Positions 1 through 5,724 of a stretch of DNA of 11,213 nucleotides are shown one piece after another (positions within the stretch are counted from its first letter, which is position 1; the number at the start of each line of letters is the position of its first letter). The notes under the pieces are model-generated. The model saw nothing but the letters and a program-made list of their open reading frames with translations. It was not told where the DNA came from and ran no database searches. The position numbers and the translations under genes are program-made. The stretch is from CAVTUU01 sp045804965 (lineage in GTDB: Bacteria > Chloroflexota > Chloroflexia > Thermomicrobiales > UBA6265). The stretch lies in contig JBJMMD010000046.1 in NCBI GenBank assembly GCA_045804965.1, positions 1-11,213 of the forward strand, written 5' to 3'.

Positions 1-37
1 CGGTACCGAAAGCCAGACCGCATCCGCTCCAATGCAA

Positions 38-63
38 GCGGCCCCGCCTCATCTCGGGGCCGC
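38..63 (-). terminator. GC-rich hairpin, likely terminator
   Basis: A perfect 9-bp stem (GCGGCCCCG at 38-46, CGGGGCCGC at 55-63) encloses an 8-nt loop. On the minus strand it is followed by CTTGCATTGG. The outer arms resemble the hairpin family described at 143-173, but the middle differs, so it is only a probable relative. No gene was recognised on either side within the window. The 1-277 stretch otherwise holds nothing I could support apart from the hairpin at 143-173. Confidence 0.5.
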
Positions 64-142
64 TGCGGCGCGAGAACGGGGCTGGTTCGACCTGCAGCCG
101 CCTACGCCATCTTCAGTCGTCGCAGAAGCTAGGCCATGAGCA

Positions 143-173
143 AACGGCCCCGCGCGTGCTGCCCGAGGCCGTC
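143..173 (-). terminator. Hairpin of the recurrent 31-nt family, orphan copy
   Basis: The arms AACGGCCCCG and TGCCCGAGGCCGT form an imperfect stem. The one C-A mismatch of the plus strand becomes G-U on the minus strand, as in the other copies. On the minus strand it is followed by TTTGCTC. I found no minus-strand gene ending just above it, so it is either an orphaned terminator or a dispersed repeat copy. Confidence 0.5.
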
Positions 174-277
174 GTGCGCTTGGCACTGATGCGGACGCTG
201 CATGGTGCCCGATCACCGCGTGCGCTTTGCCCCGGCGTGGACAGCACCCGCGAGCGCCACCCCAGTGCGCACGGCTA

Positions 278-306
278 CTGAACGATGCGCGATTGTGCGC
301 TAAGAT
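278..306 (+). promoter_or_regulatory. Candidate promoter for the 370 gene
   Basis: A TAAGAT hexamer at 301-306 lies 17 nt after CTGAAC (278-283). The -10 matches TATAAT at 4 of 6 positions, and the -35 is weak at 3 of 6. The same TAAGAT occurs in the better promoter at 1143-1170. The predicted leader to the ATG at 370 would be about 55-60 nt. Confidence 0.3.
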
Positions 307-369
307 CATGCCCCGCGCTCCGCGGGTGCTTGCTCCTGGCATTGGAGAGCTCTCGAGAGGAGGTCAATC

Positions 370-642
370 ATGAAACAGTGGATGCTGGCGCTCGCGCTCG
401 CCGGCGGGCTCACTGTGGTCGGCATCGCGCCAACCGTTGCCGCCAGCGATCAGGCGAGCTGCACCGGGCTCAGCGCCGCGGCGGGCGCCACCGCTGGGAC
501 GTTCCCGGAGGAGGTCTTCACCATTAAAGCGGAAGCGCCGACAGTGTTCGGGCTCAGTTTTGGCGAGTTCGCGAGCTCGTTCTCGCACCTGCATGAAGGG
601 TCGCCGGCCGCCTGTCAAGACGCCTTTGGTGGCGAGACGTAG
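370..642 (+). CDS. Small secreted protein with a Cys pair
   Basis: This 90-aa protein starts at an ATG six nt after a strong AGAGGAGG ribosome binding site. Residues 1-25 form a signal peptide: a Lys near the start, a Leu/Ala/Val-rich core, and PTVAA before SDQASC. The mature part is about 65 aa with only two cysteines, at 31 near its start and at 82 near its end, which could form one disulfide outside the cell. Gly, Ala, Ser and Phe dominate between them. I do not recognise a named family. The frameshifted gene at 3680 has the same plan (signal peptide, early Cys, late Cys), so the two may be distant relatives. No terminator is obvious after the stop. Coding status is likely; function is unknown. 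Confidence 0.75.
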   Translation: MKQWMLALALAGGLTVVGIAPTVAASDQASCTGLSAAAGATAGTFPEEVFTIKAEAPTVFGLSFGEFASSFSHLHEGSPAACQDAFGGET

Positions 643-1142
643 GCGATTTCTCAGCGCCCCGCGTCCTTCGCGCCGCCCGGTCCTGAGCCAACGGTGCGGA
701 TGAGTAACTTCGAGACACTGACAGAATAGAGCGGATCTCCCTGGAACGGAGCGAGCCGCCATGGCACAGCTCCGCCGCCAGTAGGCGCTGTGCAGCGCAA
801 TCCGGCGGACAATGCTCGCCCCCGTCAAGGTGTGGGCGATCGAGCTGTTTGCCCACGGATTGATGTCGGGCACATACCGGCCACAAGCGCAATCGCGTCA
901 TACCTGCATGACAAACCCGTCTTCCCTGGGTGGGGCGCTCGCAGCGTAGCCCGTAGCGCACATCGTGAGATTCTTCCCGCCACGTGAGCGCGTGACGAGA
1001 ACTCCTGGCCCAGTCGAGGGGAGGCAGGTTCATCGCGTGCGGCCGTGCAGTGCAGCGGGCGAGCGGAGGTATATGTGGTCTGACGGCGGTCCTCAATACA
1101 TCCACGGCGTGCGTTCACTACAGATTCAAGCGGCCCTCCTAC
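643..1142. other. 500-bp stretch with no convincing gene
   Basis: Several open frames cross this stretch on both strands, but their Arg/Pro/Ser/His-rich translations look like GC-rich noise and none has a well-placed ribosome binding site. One inverted repeat is visible: GCACAGC at 764-770 with GCTGTGC at 787-793. A 45-codon frame from ATG 812 to TAG 947-949 and a 26-codon frame from ATG 1073 (GGAGG only 3 nt upstream) were considered and not called. Confidence 0.5.
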
Positions 1143-1170
1143 TTGACAACTAGGAACATCGGCCTAAGAT
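1143..1170 (+). promoter_or_regulatory. Promoter for the ScyD/ScyE-type gene
   Basis: A perfect TTGACA (1143-1148) is followed after 16 nt by TAAGAT (1165-1170), which matches TATAAT at 4 of 6 positions. Transcription would start near 1177. That leaves a leader of almost 90 nt, which contains the 17-bp tandem repeat at 1189-1222, before the GTG at 1265. This is among the best vegetative-type promoters in the window. Confidence 0.55.
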
Positions 1171-1188
1171 GATCATCGATTTCTTGGC

Positions 1189-1222
1189 CAATGGTCCTAT
1201 CGGCTCAATGGTCCTATCGGTT
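1189..1222 (+). repeat. 17-bp tandem duplication in a gene leader
   Basis: CAATGGTCCTATCGGCT (1189-1205) is followed directly by the same 17 bases with one change, C to T, at the sixteenth position (1206-1222). It lies between the promoter at 1143 and the ribosome binding site of the 1265 gene, so it would be transcribed. It may be a duplicated protein or RNA site, or a simple slippage product. Confidence 0.9.
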
Positions 1223-1264
1223 CACAGGGTCCCGCGCCGGACCCGCAAGGAAAGGAGGCTTCTC

Positions 1265-2491
1265 GTGCCCTTCCGACTCCGCTTGGTCGCGCTTGTCGCT
1301 GCGCTCCTCGCGCCGTTTGCCGCGGTCGCCCCGCTCGCCGCCCAAGACGCGACCCCGGTCGCCAGCCCGGTGCCCGGCTCGCCCACTGGTGGGCTGCCGA
1401 TCGTCGCCAGCGGGCTAACCAATCCGCGCGGGTTTACGTGGGGTCCCGATGGCACGCTCTATGTCGCCATGGCCGGCAGTGGCGGCGGGACCGCGGCCAC
1501 CGAGCAGACCCCAAGCAGTGCCATTCTCGGGCCATTCATGGGTGGTCCGTCGGGCGCCGTAGTGAAGATCCAAAACGGCTGCCCGGTCGCGGTTGTCACC
1601 GGCCTGCCCTCGACCGTGGATGCATCGGGCGAGGTGCTCGGGGCGGAGGATGTCGCCTTCCTCGGGGACCAGCTCTACGTGGCGGTGGATGGGGGTGGCC
1701 CCTCCCACGGCAACCCGGACCAACCGGCCGGGATCTACCGCGTCGAGGCGGATGGGACAGCCACCGTTGTGGCCGACCTGTCAGCCTATCTCCGCGCCAA
1801 CCCGGTGGCCAACAAGCCGCAGGACTACGATCCGGATGCGGACGGATACCGCATGCTCGCGGACGAGACTGCAGGGGCGCTCTGGGTGCTGGAGCCCAAC
1901 AGCGGCGGCGTGCTCTCGATCAAGCCCGATGGCACGATCACGCGCGTAGCCGATCTCTCCCAAGGGCACCCGGTGCCGAGTGCGATCGCCGCAGCCCCCG
2001 ACGGGGGCGTCTACATCGGCAATTTGACGGCCGTGCCTTTCCCCGACGGGGCAGCCAAGGTGATCAAGGTCGCGCCGGACGGGACGGTCAGTGACGTGTG
2101 GACAGGGCTCACGACGGTGACGGGGTTGGCGGTCGGGTCAGACGGCTCGCTGTATGCGGCCGAGCTGTCGACCGGCAACCTGCAGCAACCGCCGTTCTTG
2201 GTGCCCGGCAGTGGGCGCATCGTGCACCAGACCGGCCCGGACAGCTCTGAAGCCGTGGCGAGCGGCCTCATGCTCCCGATTGGCTTAGGCTTTGGTCCGG
2301 ACGGCGCCCTCGATGTTTCACTGCCGGCAATTGGGGCAAACCAAGGCCAAGGCGTCATCGCCAGCCTCGCCCTCGGCGGGGCGACCGGCACTCCAGCCGC
2401 CATGCCGACCGCGAGTTGCCAGCCGATCCCCGAGACCGTGGCACCGCCGCATGCCGAAGCGTCGCCAGGGGCAGCCACGCCGACCTCATGA
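1265..2491 (+). CDS. Secreted ScyD/ScyE-type beta-propeller protein
   Basis: The 408-aa protein starts at GTG 1265, preceded by AAAGGAGG. Upstream in-frame starts lack such a site and would put residues ahead of a clean signal peptide. Residues 1-26 are that signal (Arg pair, Leu/Val/Ala core, PLAAQ), followed by a Pro/Ala/Ser/Thr linker. The body repeats a propeller-blade motif: LTNPRGFTWGPDGTLYVA near 51, then AEDVAFLGDQLYVA, PSAIAAAPDGGVYIGN, VTGLAVGSDGSLYAAE and LPIGLGFGPDGALDVS. This spacing, with the long GIYRVEADGT and GGVLSIKPDGT strands, is typical of the ScyD/ScyE family. That family is named after genes of cyanobacterial scytonemin clusters, but it is widespread in bacteria without that pigment, so no scytonemin role is implied. 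The C-terminus is another Ala/Ser/Pro/Thr tail without an anchor. It is monocistronic, with a promoter at 1143 and a terminator at 2513. Confidence 0.88.
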   Translation: MPFRLRLVALVAALLAPFAAVAPLAAQDATPVASPVPGSPTGGLPIVASGLTNPRGFTWGPDGTLYVAMAGSGGGTAATEQTPSSAILGPFMGGPSGAVVKIQNGCPVAVVTGLPSTVDASGEVLGAEDVAFLGDQLYVAVDGGGPSHGNPDQPAGIYRVEADGTATVVADLSAYLRANPVANKPQDYDPDADGYRMLADETAGALWVLEPNSGGVLSIKPDGTITRVADLSQGHPVPSAIAAAPDGGVYIGNLTAVPFPDGAAKVIKVAPDGTVSDVWTGLTTVTGLAVGSDGSLYAAELSTGNLQQPPFLVPGSGRIVHQTGPDSSEAVASGLMLPIGLGFGPDGALDVSLPAIGANQGQGVIASLALGGATGTPAAMPTASCQPIPETVAPPHAEASPGAATPTS

Positions 2492-2512
2492 TCTGACGGC
2501 GACAGCGCCCGG

Positions 2513-2550
2513 CGAGGGGTCGGGGTATTGTCCCGGCCCCTCGTCTCGTT
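2513..2550 (+). terminator. Terminator of the ScyD/ScyE-type gene
   Basis: A 12-bp stem with one G-T pair (2513-2524 with 2532-2543) has a 7-nt loop and is followed by TCTCGTTT. It begins 21 nt after the stop codon at 2491. The stem sequence is unrelated to the 31-nt hairpin family found elsewhere in the window. Confidence 0.7.
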
Positions 2551-2618
2551 TGGCCGGTCGTCCCGCGTCCAGATCGGACTCGTCGCCTGCGCGGACATCC
2601 CATCGCCGTTGACGCCAC

Positions 2619-2656
2619 AACCGGGACGAAGGATGATAGTCGTCCCGGTTTTCATT
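2619..2656 (+). terminator. Second hairpin before the 2687 gene
   Basis: An 11-bp perfect stem (AACCGGGACGA at 2619-2629, TCGTCCCGGTT at 2640-2650) has a 10-nt loop and is followed by TTCATT. It could back up the terminator at 2513. Because it ends only 36 nt before the ATG at 2687, it could instead be a leader hairpin or attenuator of that gene. The sequence alone does not decide. Confidence 0.55.
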
Positions 2657-2686
2657 GCGCGGGCGGAGAGCAGCAAGGAGGTACCG

Positions 2687-2971
2687 ATGGCCATTGCGGC
2701 GATCATCGATTTCGAAGGCGGCAGTGCCGAGCAGTACGACGCCGTCGTCCAGGAGATGGGACTCGGCGGGCAACCGGCATCGGCCGTTCCAGGCCTGATC
2801 GTCCATGGGGCCGGACCAACGGAGACCGGCTGGCGGGTGATCGACTTCTGGGAGTCGGAGGAGGACCTGAACCGGTTTCGCCAGGACCGCCTGATGCCGG
2901 CTACCCAGAAGGTCGGCGGCGTCCCGCGGCCGCAGGTGCAGATCACGCCAATCCACAACATGCAACGGTAG
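2687..2971 (+). CDS. Small ABM-like dimeric alpha-beta barrel protein
   Basis: This 94-aa cytoplasmic protein begins at an ATG five nt after a perfect AAGGAGG, which fixes the start against the longer open frame. The order of elements fits the ferredoxin-like half of a dimeric alpha-beta barrel, as in antibiotic-biosynthesis-monooxygenase-like proteins. It has a first strand (AIAAIIDFEGG, 2-12), a helix (SAEQYDAVVQEM, 13-24), a strand with GLIVHGAGPTETGWRVIDFW (36-55), a helix with SEEDLNRFRQDRL (57-69) and a last strand PQVQITPIHNM (82-92). The W-x-V-x-D-F-W-x-S motif is typical of these proteins. Members bind or oxidise small organic molecules, but many have no known substrate, and nothing here names one. 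It faces the 3066 gene tail to tail across a hairpin. Confidence 0.82.
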   Translation: MAIAAIIDFEGGSAEQYDAVVQEMGLGGQPASAVPGLIVHGAGPTETGWRVIDFWESEEDLNRFRQDRLMPATQKVGGVPRPQVQITPIHNMQR

Positions 2972-3012
2972 GGCGCCGCACGCCATAAGAGTGCCGATCT
3001 ATCACCATGCGC

Positions 3013-3043
3013 AACGGCCCCGGGCAGCATGCCCGGGGCCGTT
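3013..3043 (-). terminator. Perfect 14-bp hairpin between convergent genes
   Basis: AACGGCCCCGGGCA (3013-3026) and TGCCCGGGGCCGTT (3030-3043) pair perfectly around a 3-nt loop. This is the only fully paired copy of the 31-nt family, and it serves here as the reference. It lies 22 nt past the stop of the minus gene (3066) and 41 nt past the stop of the plus gene (2971), so it can act on both strands. Confidence 0.8.
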
Positions 3044-3065
3044 GATGGCAGGCCATGACCAGGCT

Positions 3066-3353
3066 TTAGAGCTCGACGAGCACCTCATAATTCTCGGCCG
3101 TCGGCGCGCCCGCGGCGATGTCGCCGATCTGGCCCTGGAACTGTTGCATGATCTGGTTCATCGTCGCCATATCCGGCGGCGTGTCCCACAATGTCACCCC
3201 GACGGCCGTATTCTGCTCGCGGTTGCCGACGAAGTAGGCATGGCGGAAGCCCGGCTGCTGCTTGAGCCGGGCACCGACGTTCGCCTCCCAGCGCTTGGCC
3301 ATCTCGTCGATTTGCCCAGCCTTAAAGGTGCCGCTGACGATCCGCATGTGCAT
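3066..3353 (-). CDS. Small ABM-like dimeric alpha-beta barrel protein
   Basis: The 95-aa protein starts at ATG 3353, seven nt after AAGGAG; the longer open frame upstream has no such support. It reads as an alpha-beta barrel half: strand MRIVSGTFKAG (3-13), helix IDEMAKRWEANVGARLKQQ (15-33), PGFRHAYFVGNREQNTAV (34-51) with the usual PGF turn, strand GVTLWDTPPDM, helix ATMNQIMQQFQGQI (63-76) and last strand ENYEVLVEL (87-95). The PGF-x-x-A-Y-F and T-L-W-D elements are hallmarks of ABM-like proteins, which may be oxygenases or ligand-binding stress proteins. No substrate can be inferred. A promoter (TTGACA, 18 nt, GAAGAT) lies upstream on the same strand, and the hairpin at 3013 closes the unit. 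Confidence 0.85.
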   Translation of the reverse strand: MHMRIVSGTFKAGQIDEMAKRWEANVGARLKQQPGFRHAYFVGNREQNTAVGVTLWDTPPDMATMNQIMQQFQGQIGDIAAGAPTAENYEVLVEL

Positions 3354-3410
3354 GGTCCGCTCCTTTCGCTGGCCACAACGATCCCCGGTCCATGACAACC
3401 AGGGGCCGGC

Positions 3411-3440
3411 ATCTTCGCGCCGTCGCGCAGATTGTGTCAA
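3411..3440 (-). promoter_or_regulatory. Promoter for the 3066-3353 gene
   Basis: Read on the minus strand, a perfect TTGACA (3440-3435) is followed after 18 nt by GAAGAT (3416-3411), 3 of 6 against TATAAT. The start of transcription would fall near 3404. The leader to the ATG at 3353 would then be about 50 nt and carry the AAGGAG site. Confidence 0.5.
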
Positions 3441-3479
3441 TCGCTTGTCTGCTGCGCCGTCGTCCGTGAACTATGGACG

Positions 3480-3510
3480 AACGGCCCCAGGCATGATGCC
3501 CGAGGCAGCA
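3480..3510 (-). repeat. Decayed copy of the 31-nt hairpin, between divergent genes
   Basis: The arms AACGGCCCCAGGCAT and ATGCCCGAGGCAGC keep 9 of 11 outer pairs when G-U is allowed on the minus strand. It lies upstream of both the minus gene at 3353 and the plus gene at 3680, where neither needs a terminator. No minus-strand frame ends close above it. It looks like a relic of a lost gene or a dispersed repeat. Confidence 0.5.
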
Positions 3511-3679
3511 CAGCGCGTCCGCCTTTTGGCGCTGTTTGCTGTTGCCTGCACCGAGCATTGCGGACGGACCATTGACATTTTCCCGGCAGGGCGTACCGCG
3601 ATGAACGGTCGCTGCTCGTTCGTGCGGACAGGCGTCCTTACGGACGCTCGATGCGAAGCGTTCCGGAAGGAGGAGCTCC

Positions 3680-4062
3680 GTGAAGCATCTTATGCGCACC
3701 CTGTCATCGCGTTGGCCCTCACATTCATTAACGCTGGCAGCGCGCTCGCCGGCGGCGATGAGCTCGAGACCCCGGGCGAGCCGAACTGCCAAGGGCAGTC
3801 AGTCGCCGTCTTAGCCCAGGCGAGCAAAAATGGCCTCATTGAAGATGCGCCCGGACTGGGCAATCTCTCGTTCGACCGCAGTGTTTCGACAACGCAGGAG
3901 GGCATCCGCGCCTTCTGCGCGGGGGACTCGCGCGCCCCAAGAGCACAACCACACAGAAACAAACGGTCCCGAGACGAAGCCCGAGACCGCTTGCCGGTTC
4001 CCGTTCCCCCAACCGGAAGCGGTCAGGTTGTGACGGAGGCGCCGTCGCACGAAGCACGATAG
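3680..4062 (+). pseudogene. Frameshifted small secreted Cys-pair protein
   Basis: A perfect AAGGAGG six nt before GTG 3680 starts the frame MKHLMRTL. After these codons the natural continuation is in another frame: VIALALTFINAGSALAGG, a textbook signal-peptide core with an Ala-x-Ala end. One extra base near 3702 would join them. The mature part, in the second frame, has an early Cys in EPNCQGQSVAVLAQ, then GLIEDAPGLGNLSFDRSVST, then a late Cys in IRAFCAGD (about 3904-3930). After that it runs on to TAG 4060-4062 as Arg/Pro-rich residues, passing through a hairpin at 3962, so the natural stop also seems lost. A TTGACA at 3572-3577 could serve as -35, but the -10 is poor. The alternative is a single sequencing or assembly error. 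The plan resembles the 370 gene. Confidence 0.6.
3962..3991 (-). terminator. Hairpin of the 31-nt family with a swapped base pair
   Basis: The arms CGGTCCCGAG and GCCCGAGACCG pair. A C-G pair of the reference hairpin is replaced by T-A (T3967 with A3986), a compensated double change. The remaining two C-A mismatches become G-U on the minus strand. On the minus strand it is followed by TTTGTTTCTGTG, the most T-rich tail of the family. It lies after the secreted pseudogene on the plus strand. No credible minus-strand gene ends above it. Confidence 0.55.
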
Positions 4063-4445
4063 CGCCTCCAGCGACCTGGCGACGACGGTTTTCCGGCGGC
4101 CGGTGTGACAAATACGCAACACAACACAGCAGAGGACCCGTGCACGTGCGCTGGGGCCGGCGCGAGGCGTGTGGGACGGGGTCTGCGCTCAATCAGCGGC
4201 GTCAGATGAGGTACTCGCCGACTGGCTGAGGGAAGGGCACGGTCGCGATCTAATGGCGGGCGCCGGGGCGCGACGAGAAAGTCACGGCCCGCGGGCGGGG
4301 ATCGGCGACGGGGCTCGAGGAGCACGGCGAGGTTTGGGAAGGGGGGGGCTCGGCGTGCCTGGGATCCGGTCCGGCGGGGGCTGGCCCGCTTGTCACTTGC
4401 ACTCGTCGTCGCGGGACGTAACTCACTCACCGTCAGCTTAACGGG
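4063..4445. other. GC-rich stretch with no convincing gene
   Basis: Long frames are open on both strands, but their translations are Arg/Pro/Ala/Gly-rich with no domain, signal peptide or ribosome binding site that I could support. A run of eight G lies at 4341-4348. Nothing else stands out until the palindrome at 4446. Confidence 0.45.
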
Positions 4446-4492
4446 CGGCACGCGCGGCATCATGAAGATTCTTCATGCGCGCACGCGTGCCG
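4446..4492 (+). promoter_or_regulatory. 47-bp interrupted palindrome before the 4537 gene
   Basis: Outer arms CGGCACGCG (4446-4454) and CGCGTGCCG (4484-4492) and inner arms CATGAAG (4461-4467) and CTTCATG (4471-4477) are perfect and share one centre at 4469. Only the six bases between the arm sets fail to match. It ends 44 nt before the ATG at 4537. As DNA it could bind a dimeric or tetrameric regulator; as RNA it would form a leader hairpin with an internal loop. Confidence 0.6.
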
Positions 4493-4536
4493 CATGTGAA
4501 ACTGGGCGCCACGTCGTTGCCCCACGGAGGGAGTCG

Positions 4537-4725
4537 ATGCCCTGGGACACGAGGCGTCGCACCACGGACAACCGAACCGTACCGACGCAGGTGACGCCCC
4601 TGCTGGCCCGCATTGAAGAAACGGGGGCATCGTTGGCCCGCGCGCACGAGTTGATCGCGCGGTCCTGGCGCTTGCTCGAGCCCAAACCTCCCTCGCTCCT
4701 CCATGACTGGCAGCAACGAGAATAA
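4537..4725 (+). CDS. Small basic helical protein, unknown function
   Basis: This 62-aa protein starts at an ATG three nt after GGAGGGAG (the core GGAG lies 7 nt away). I chose this start over the longer open frame because upstream residues look random and the site is good. The first 18 residues are Arg/Thr-rich and probably unstructured. Residues 19-48 (VTPLLARIEETGASLARAHE, then LIARSWRLLE) form an amphipathic helix with Leu/Ile spaced for a coiled coil. The tail has KPPSLLHDWQQRE. There is no signal peptide or cysteine. I do not recognise a family. Small coiled-coil proteins of this size are often partners of larger proteins, but no partner gene is adjacent. The palindrome at 4446-4492 lies directly upstream. 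The stop overlaps the hairpin at 4724. Confidence 0.6.
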   Translation: MPWDTRRRTTDNRTVPTQVTPLLARIEETGASLARAHELIARSWRLLEPKPPSLLHDWQQRE

Positions 4726-4754
4726 CGGCCCTAGGCGAACTGCCCGAAGCCGTC
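4724..4754 (-). terminator. 31-nt family hairpin between convergent genes
   Basis: It begins on the last two bases of the 4537 gene's stop codon and ends 4 nt from the stop of the minus gene at 4759. On the plus strand three stem positions are C-A; on the minus strand all three are G-U, so the minus transcript folds much better. It is followed there by TTATTCTCGTT. It is best read as the terminator of the minus gene. Confidence 0.7.
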
Positions 4755-4758
4755 TCCG

Positions 4759-5070
4759 TCAGACGAATGCCGCGCGTCTACTAGTGGCGAGATGGACCAC
4801 GTGCTCGCCGCCGGAAATCACCGGCGCCGTCGCTTTCATGGCCGGTACGTGCTGCTCGATCCAGGCGGCGACCGTGAAGTTCGAGACCTCGGTCCCGAGG
4901 CGATCGGTGCAGACGGTGAGCGTCATCACCCCATCGCGCGTGCGCACGAGATCGTATTGGACGAAGCCGACGGTCTGCCGGATCAGACCTTCGAGCTCGG
5001 CCTGGTGGCTCATCAGGGTGGCGAAGAGGGCGGGCGTGATCCCCTTGTACTGGCGCAAGGTGGCGTACAT
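4759..5070 (-). CDS. ABM-like small protein, third of the cluster
   Basis: The 103-aa protein starts at ATG 5070, eight nt after AGGAG. The sequence opens with strand MYATLRQYKGI (1-11), continues with a helix ALFATLMSHQAELEGLIRQT (14-33), GFVQYDLVRTRDG (35-47), strand VMTLTVCTD (48-56) and a helix EVSNFTVAAWIEQHVPAM (61-78), and ends with VISGGEHVVHLA (84-95). The strand-helix-strand-strand-helix-strand order and the MYAT-x-R-x-Y opening suggest an ABM-like or related alpha-beta barrel protein, though less clearly than for the genes at 2687 and 3066. The substrate is unknown. The plus strand is open across the whole gene, but its translation there is Arg/Pro-rich with no start signal, so it is a shadow. 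A promoter with an embedded palindrome lies about 200 nt upstream, and a terminator follows at once. Confidence 0.82.
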   Translation of the reverse strand: MYATLRQYKGITPALFATLMSHQAELEGLIRQTVGFVQYDLVRTRDGVMTLTVCTDRLGTEVSNFTVAAWIEQHVPAMKATAPVISGGEHVVHLATSRRAAFV

Positions 5071-5264
5071 GGCGGTGCTCCTGGGCCACGATTGTGGTCT
5101 CCATCGCCTCCGCGCACACAGGAGGCAAGCGGTGGGCCTGCGGGACGCAGGGAGTAAAGGGGGCGGCGGGACCCGGATGGGCGACGCGCCAGGGGTGAAG
5201 CGAGGACGAAGCGCGGCGCGGTCGATCGCGCCGCCTCGAGCTCGCTGCTTTCCGAGGTTGCATC

Positions 5265-5294
5265 ACCCTACGCCCTTTGCTTACGCAAAGTCAA
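5265..5294 (-). promoter_or_regulatory. Minus-strand promoter with an operator-like palindrome
   Basis: On the minus strand TTGACT (5294-5289) is followed after 18 nt by TAGGGT (5270-5265), matching consensus at 5 and 3 of 6 positions. Between them and touching the -35 lies CTTTGC-4 nt-GCAAAG (5275-5290). A repressor bound there would block the promoter. The nearest gene it could serve is 4759-5070, with a leader of about 190 nt. Confidence 0.4.
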
Positions 5295-5301
5295 GTGCGC
5301 G

Positions 5302-5329
5302 CGACCTTGCTCCGAAGCCCGAGGCCGTC
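5302..5329 (-). terminator. 31-nt family hairpin after the 5351 gene
   Basis: On the minus strand it reads GACGGCCTCGGGC, the exact first arm of several other copies, then a degenerate second arm GCAAGGTCG. CGGCCT pairs with AGGTCG, including one G-U. It starts 21 nt past the stop codon at 5351, the same arrangement as at 3013-3066. There is no T-rich tail. Confidence 0.5.
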
Positions 5330-5350
5330 ACCGTCAATCCATGTCGCTTC

Positions 5351-5506
5351 TTACGTGATCCGTTCGTAGAGCGTCAGGCCGAGGCGCTCAAGATATGCGA
5401 AACCGCGGCCGCCGAGATCGGCCATTGCCCATTCCCGCACGGCTTGGTCACGCGCGGCGCGACTCATGACCGCCTTGGTCTTTTCGACGGTAGAACGGGT
5501 GCTCAT
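5351..5506 (-). CDS. Small hypothetical protein, 51 aa
   Basis: The frame MSTRSTVEKTKAVMSRA... ends in LTLYERIT followed by TAA. Codon third positions are GC-rich like its neighbours, and residues 5-43 would be mostly helical. No clear ribosome binding site precedes ATG 5506. A GTG 39 nt further up (5545) has none either, so the start is open and the frame could be the remnant of a longer gene. There are no membrane segments, cysteines or signal peptide. I do not recognise it. The best support, besides codon usage, is the family hairpin 21 nt after the stop, placed exactly as after the 3066 gene. Function is unknown and expression uncertain. Confidence 0.45.
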   Translation of the reverse strand: MSTRSTVEKTKAVMSRAARDQAVREWAMADLGGRGFAYLERLGLTLYERIT

Positions 5507-5724
5507 GGTGTTGCCAGATTGCTGCCCAGGGACTACCAGCTTCACCTTACGTGCCGGAGCTTACTGATCGGTCGCCGGTGCCAGCGACAGGACGAGCGGT
5601 CGTGGCACTCTCTGTGCGAGGCAAGTGGATCATCCCGTTAGAAGCAGGATGAACCGCAGATGTCAGCGGCGCCCGCCTCCCGCACCATCGGGCCGGGTGA
5701 TTCGAGCTATTCCGGGGAACCATC

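Noticed and set aside
554..1105. Long minus-strand open frame (183 codons) over the 643-1142 gap
   Set aside because: Arg/His/Cys/Pro-rich translation without ribosome binding site, domain or signal; partly antisense to the 370 gene. Typical GC-rich noise.
1073..1153. 26-codon frame starting at ATG 1073 behind GGAGG
   Set aside because: The spacing is only 3 nt, the end overlaps the -35 box at 1143, and the peptide shows no recognisable feature.
1265..2491. Scytonemin pigment biosynthesis locus
   Set aside because: Only the ScyD/ScyE-type propeller is present; no ScyA, ScyB or ScyC-like gene or aromatic biosynthesis gene lies nearby, and the family is broad.
2011..3030. 339-codon minus-strand frame opposite the 1265 and 2687 genes
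   Set aside because: It is antisense to two well-supported genes and crosses their terminators; composition is that of a mirror frame.
4023..4463. 146-codon minus-strand frame ending 31 nt above the hairpin at 3962
   Set aside because: Its position relative to a family hairpin was tempting, but the translation is Arg/Pro-rich with no motif, and no ribosome binding site was found.
4703..5641. 312-codon plus-strand frame
   Set aside because: It is antisense to the 4759 and 5351 frames and has no start signal; protein composition is not credible.
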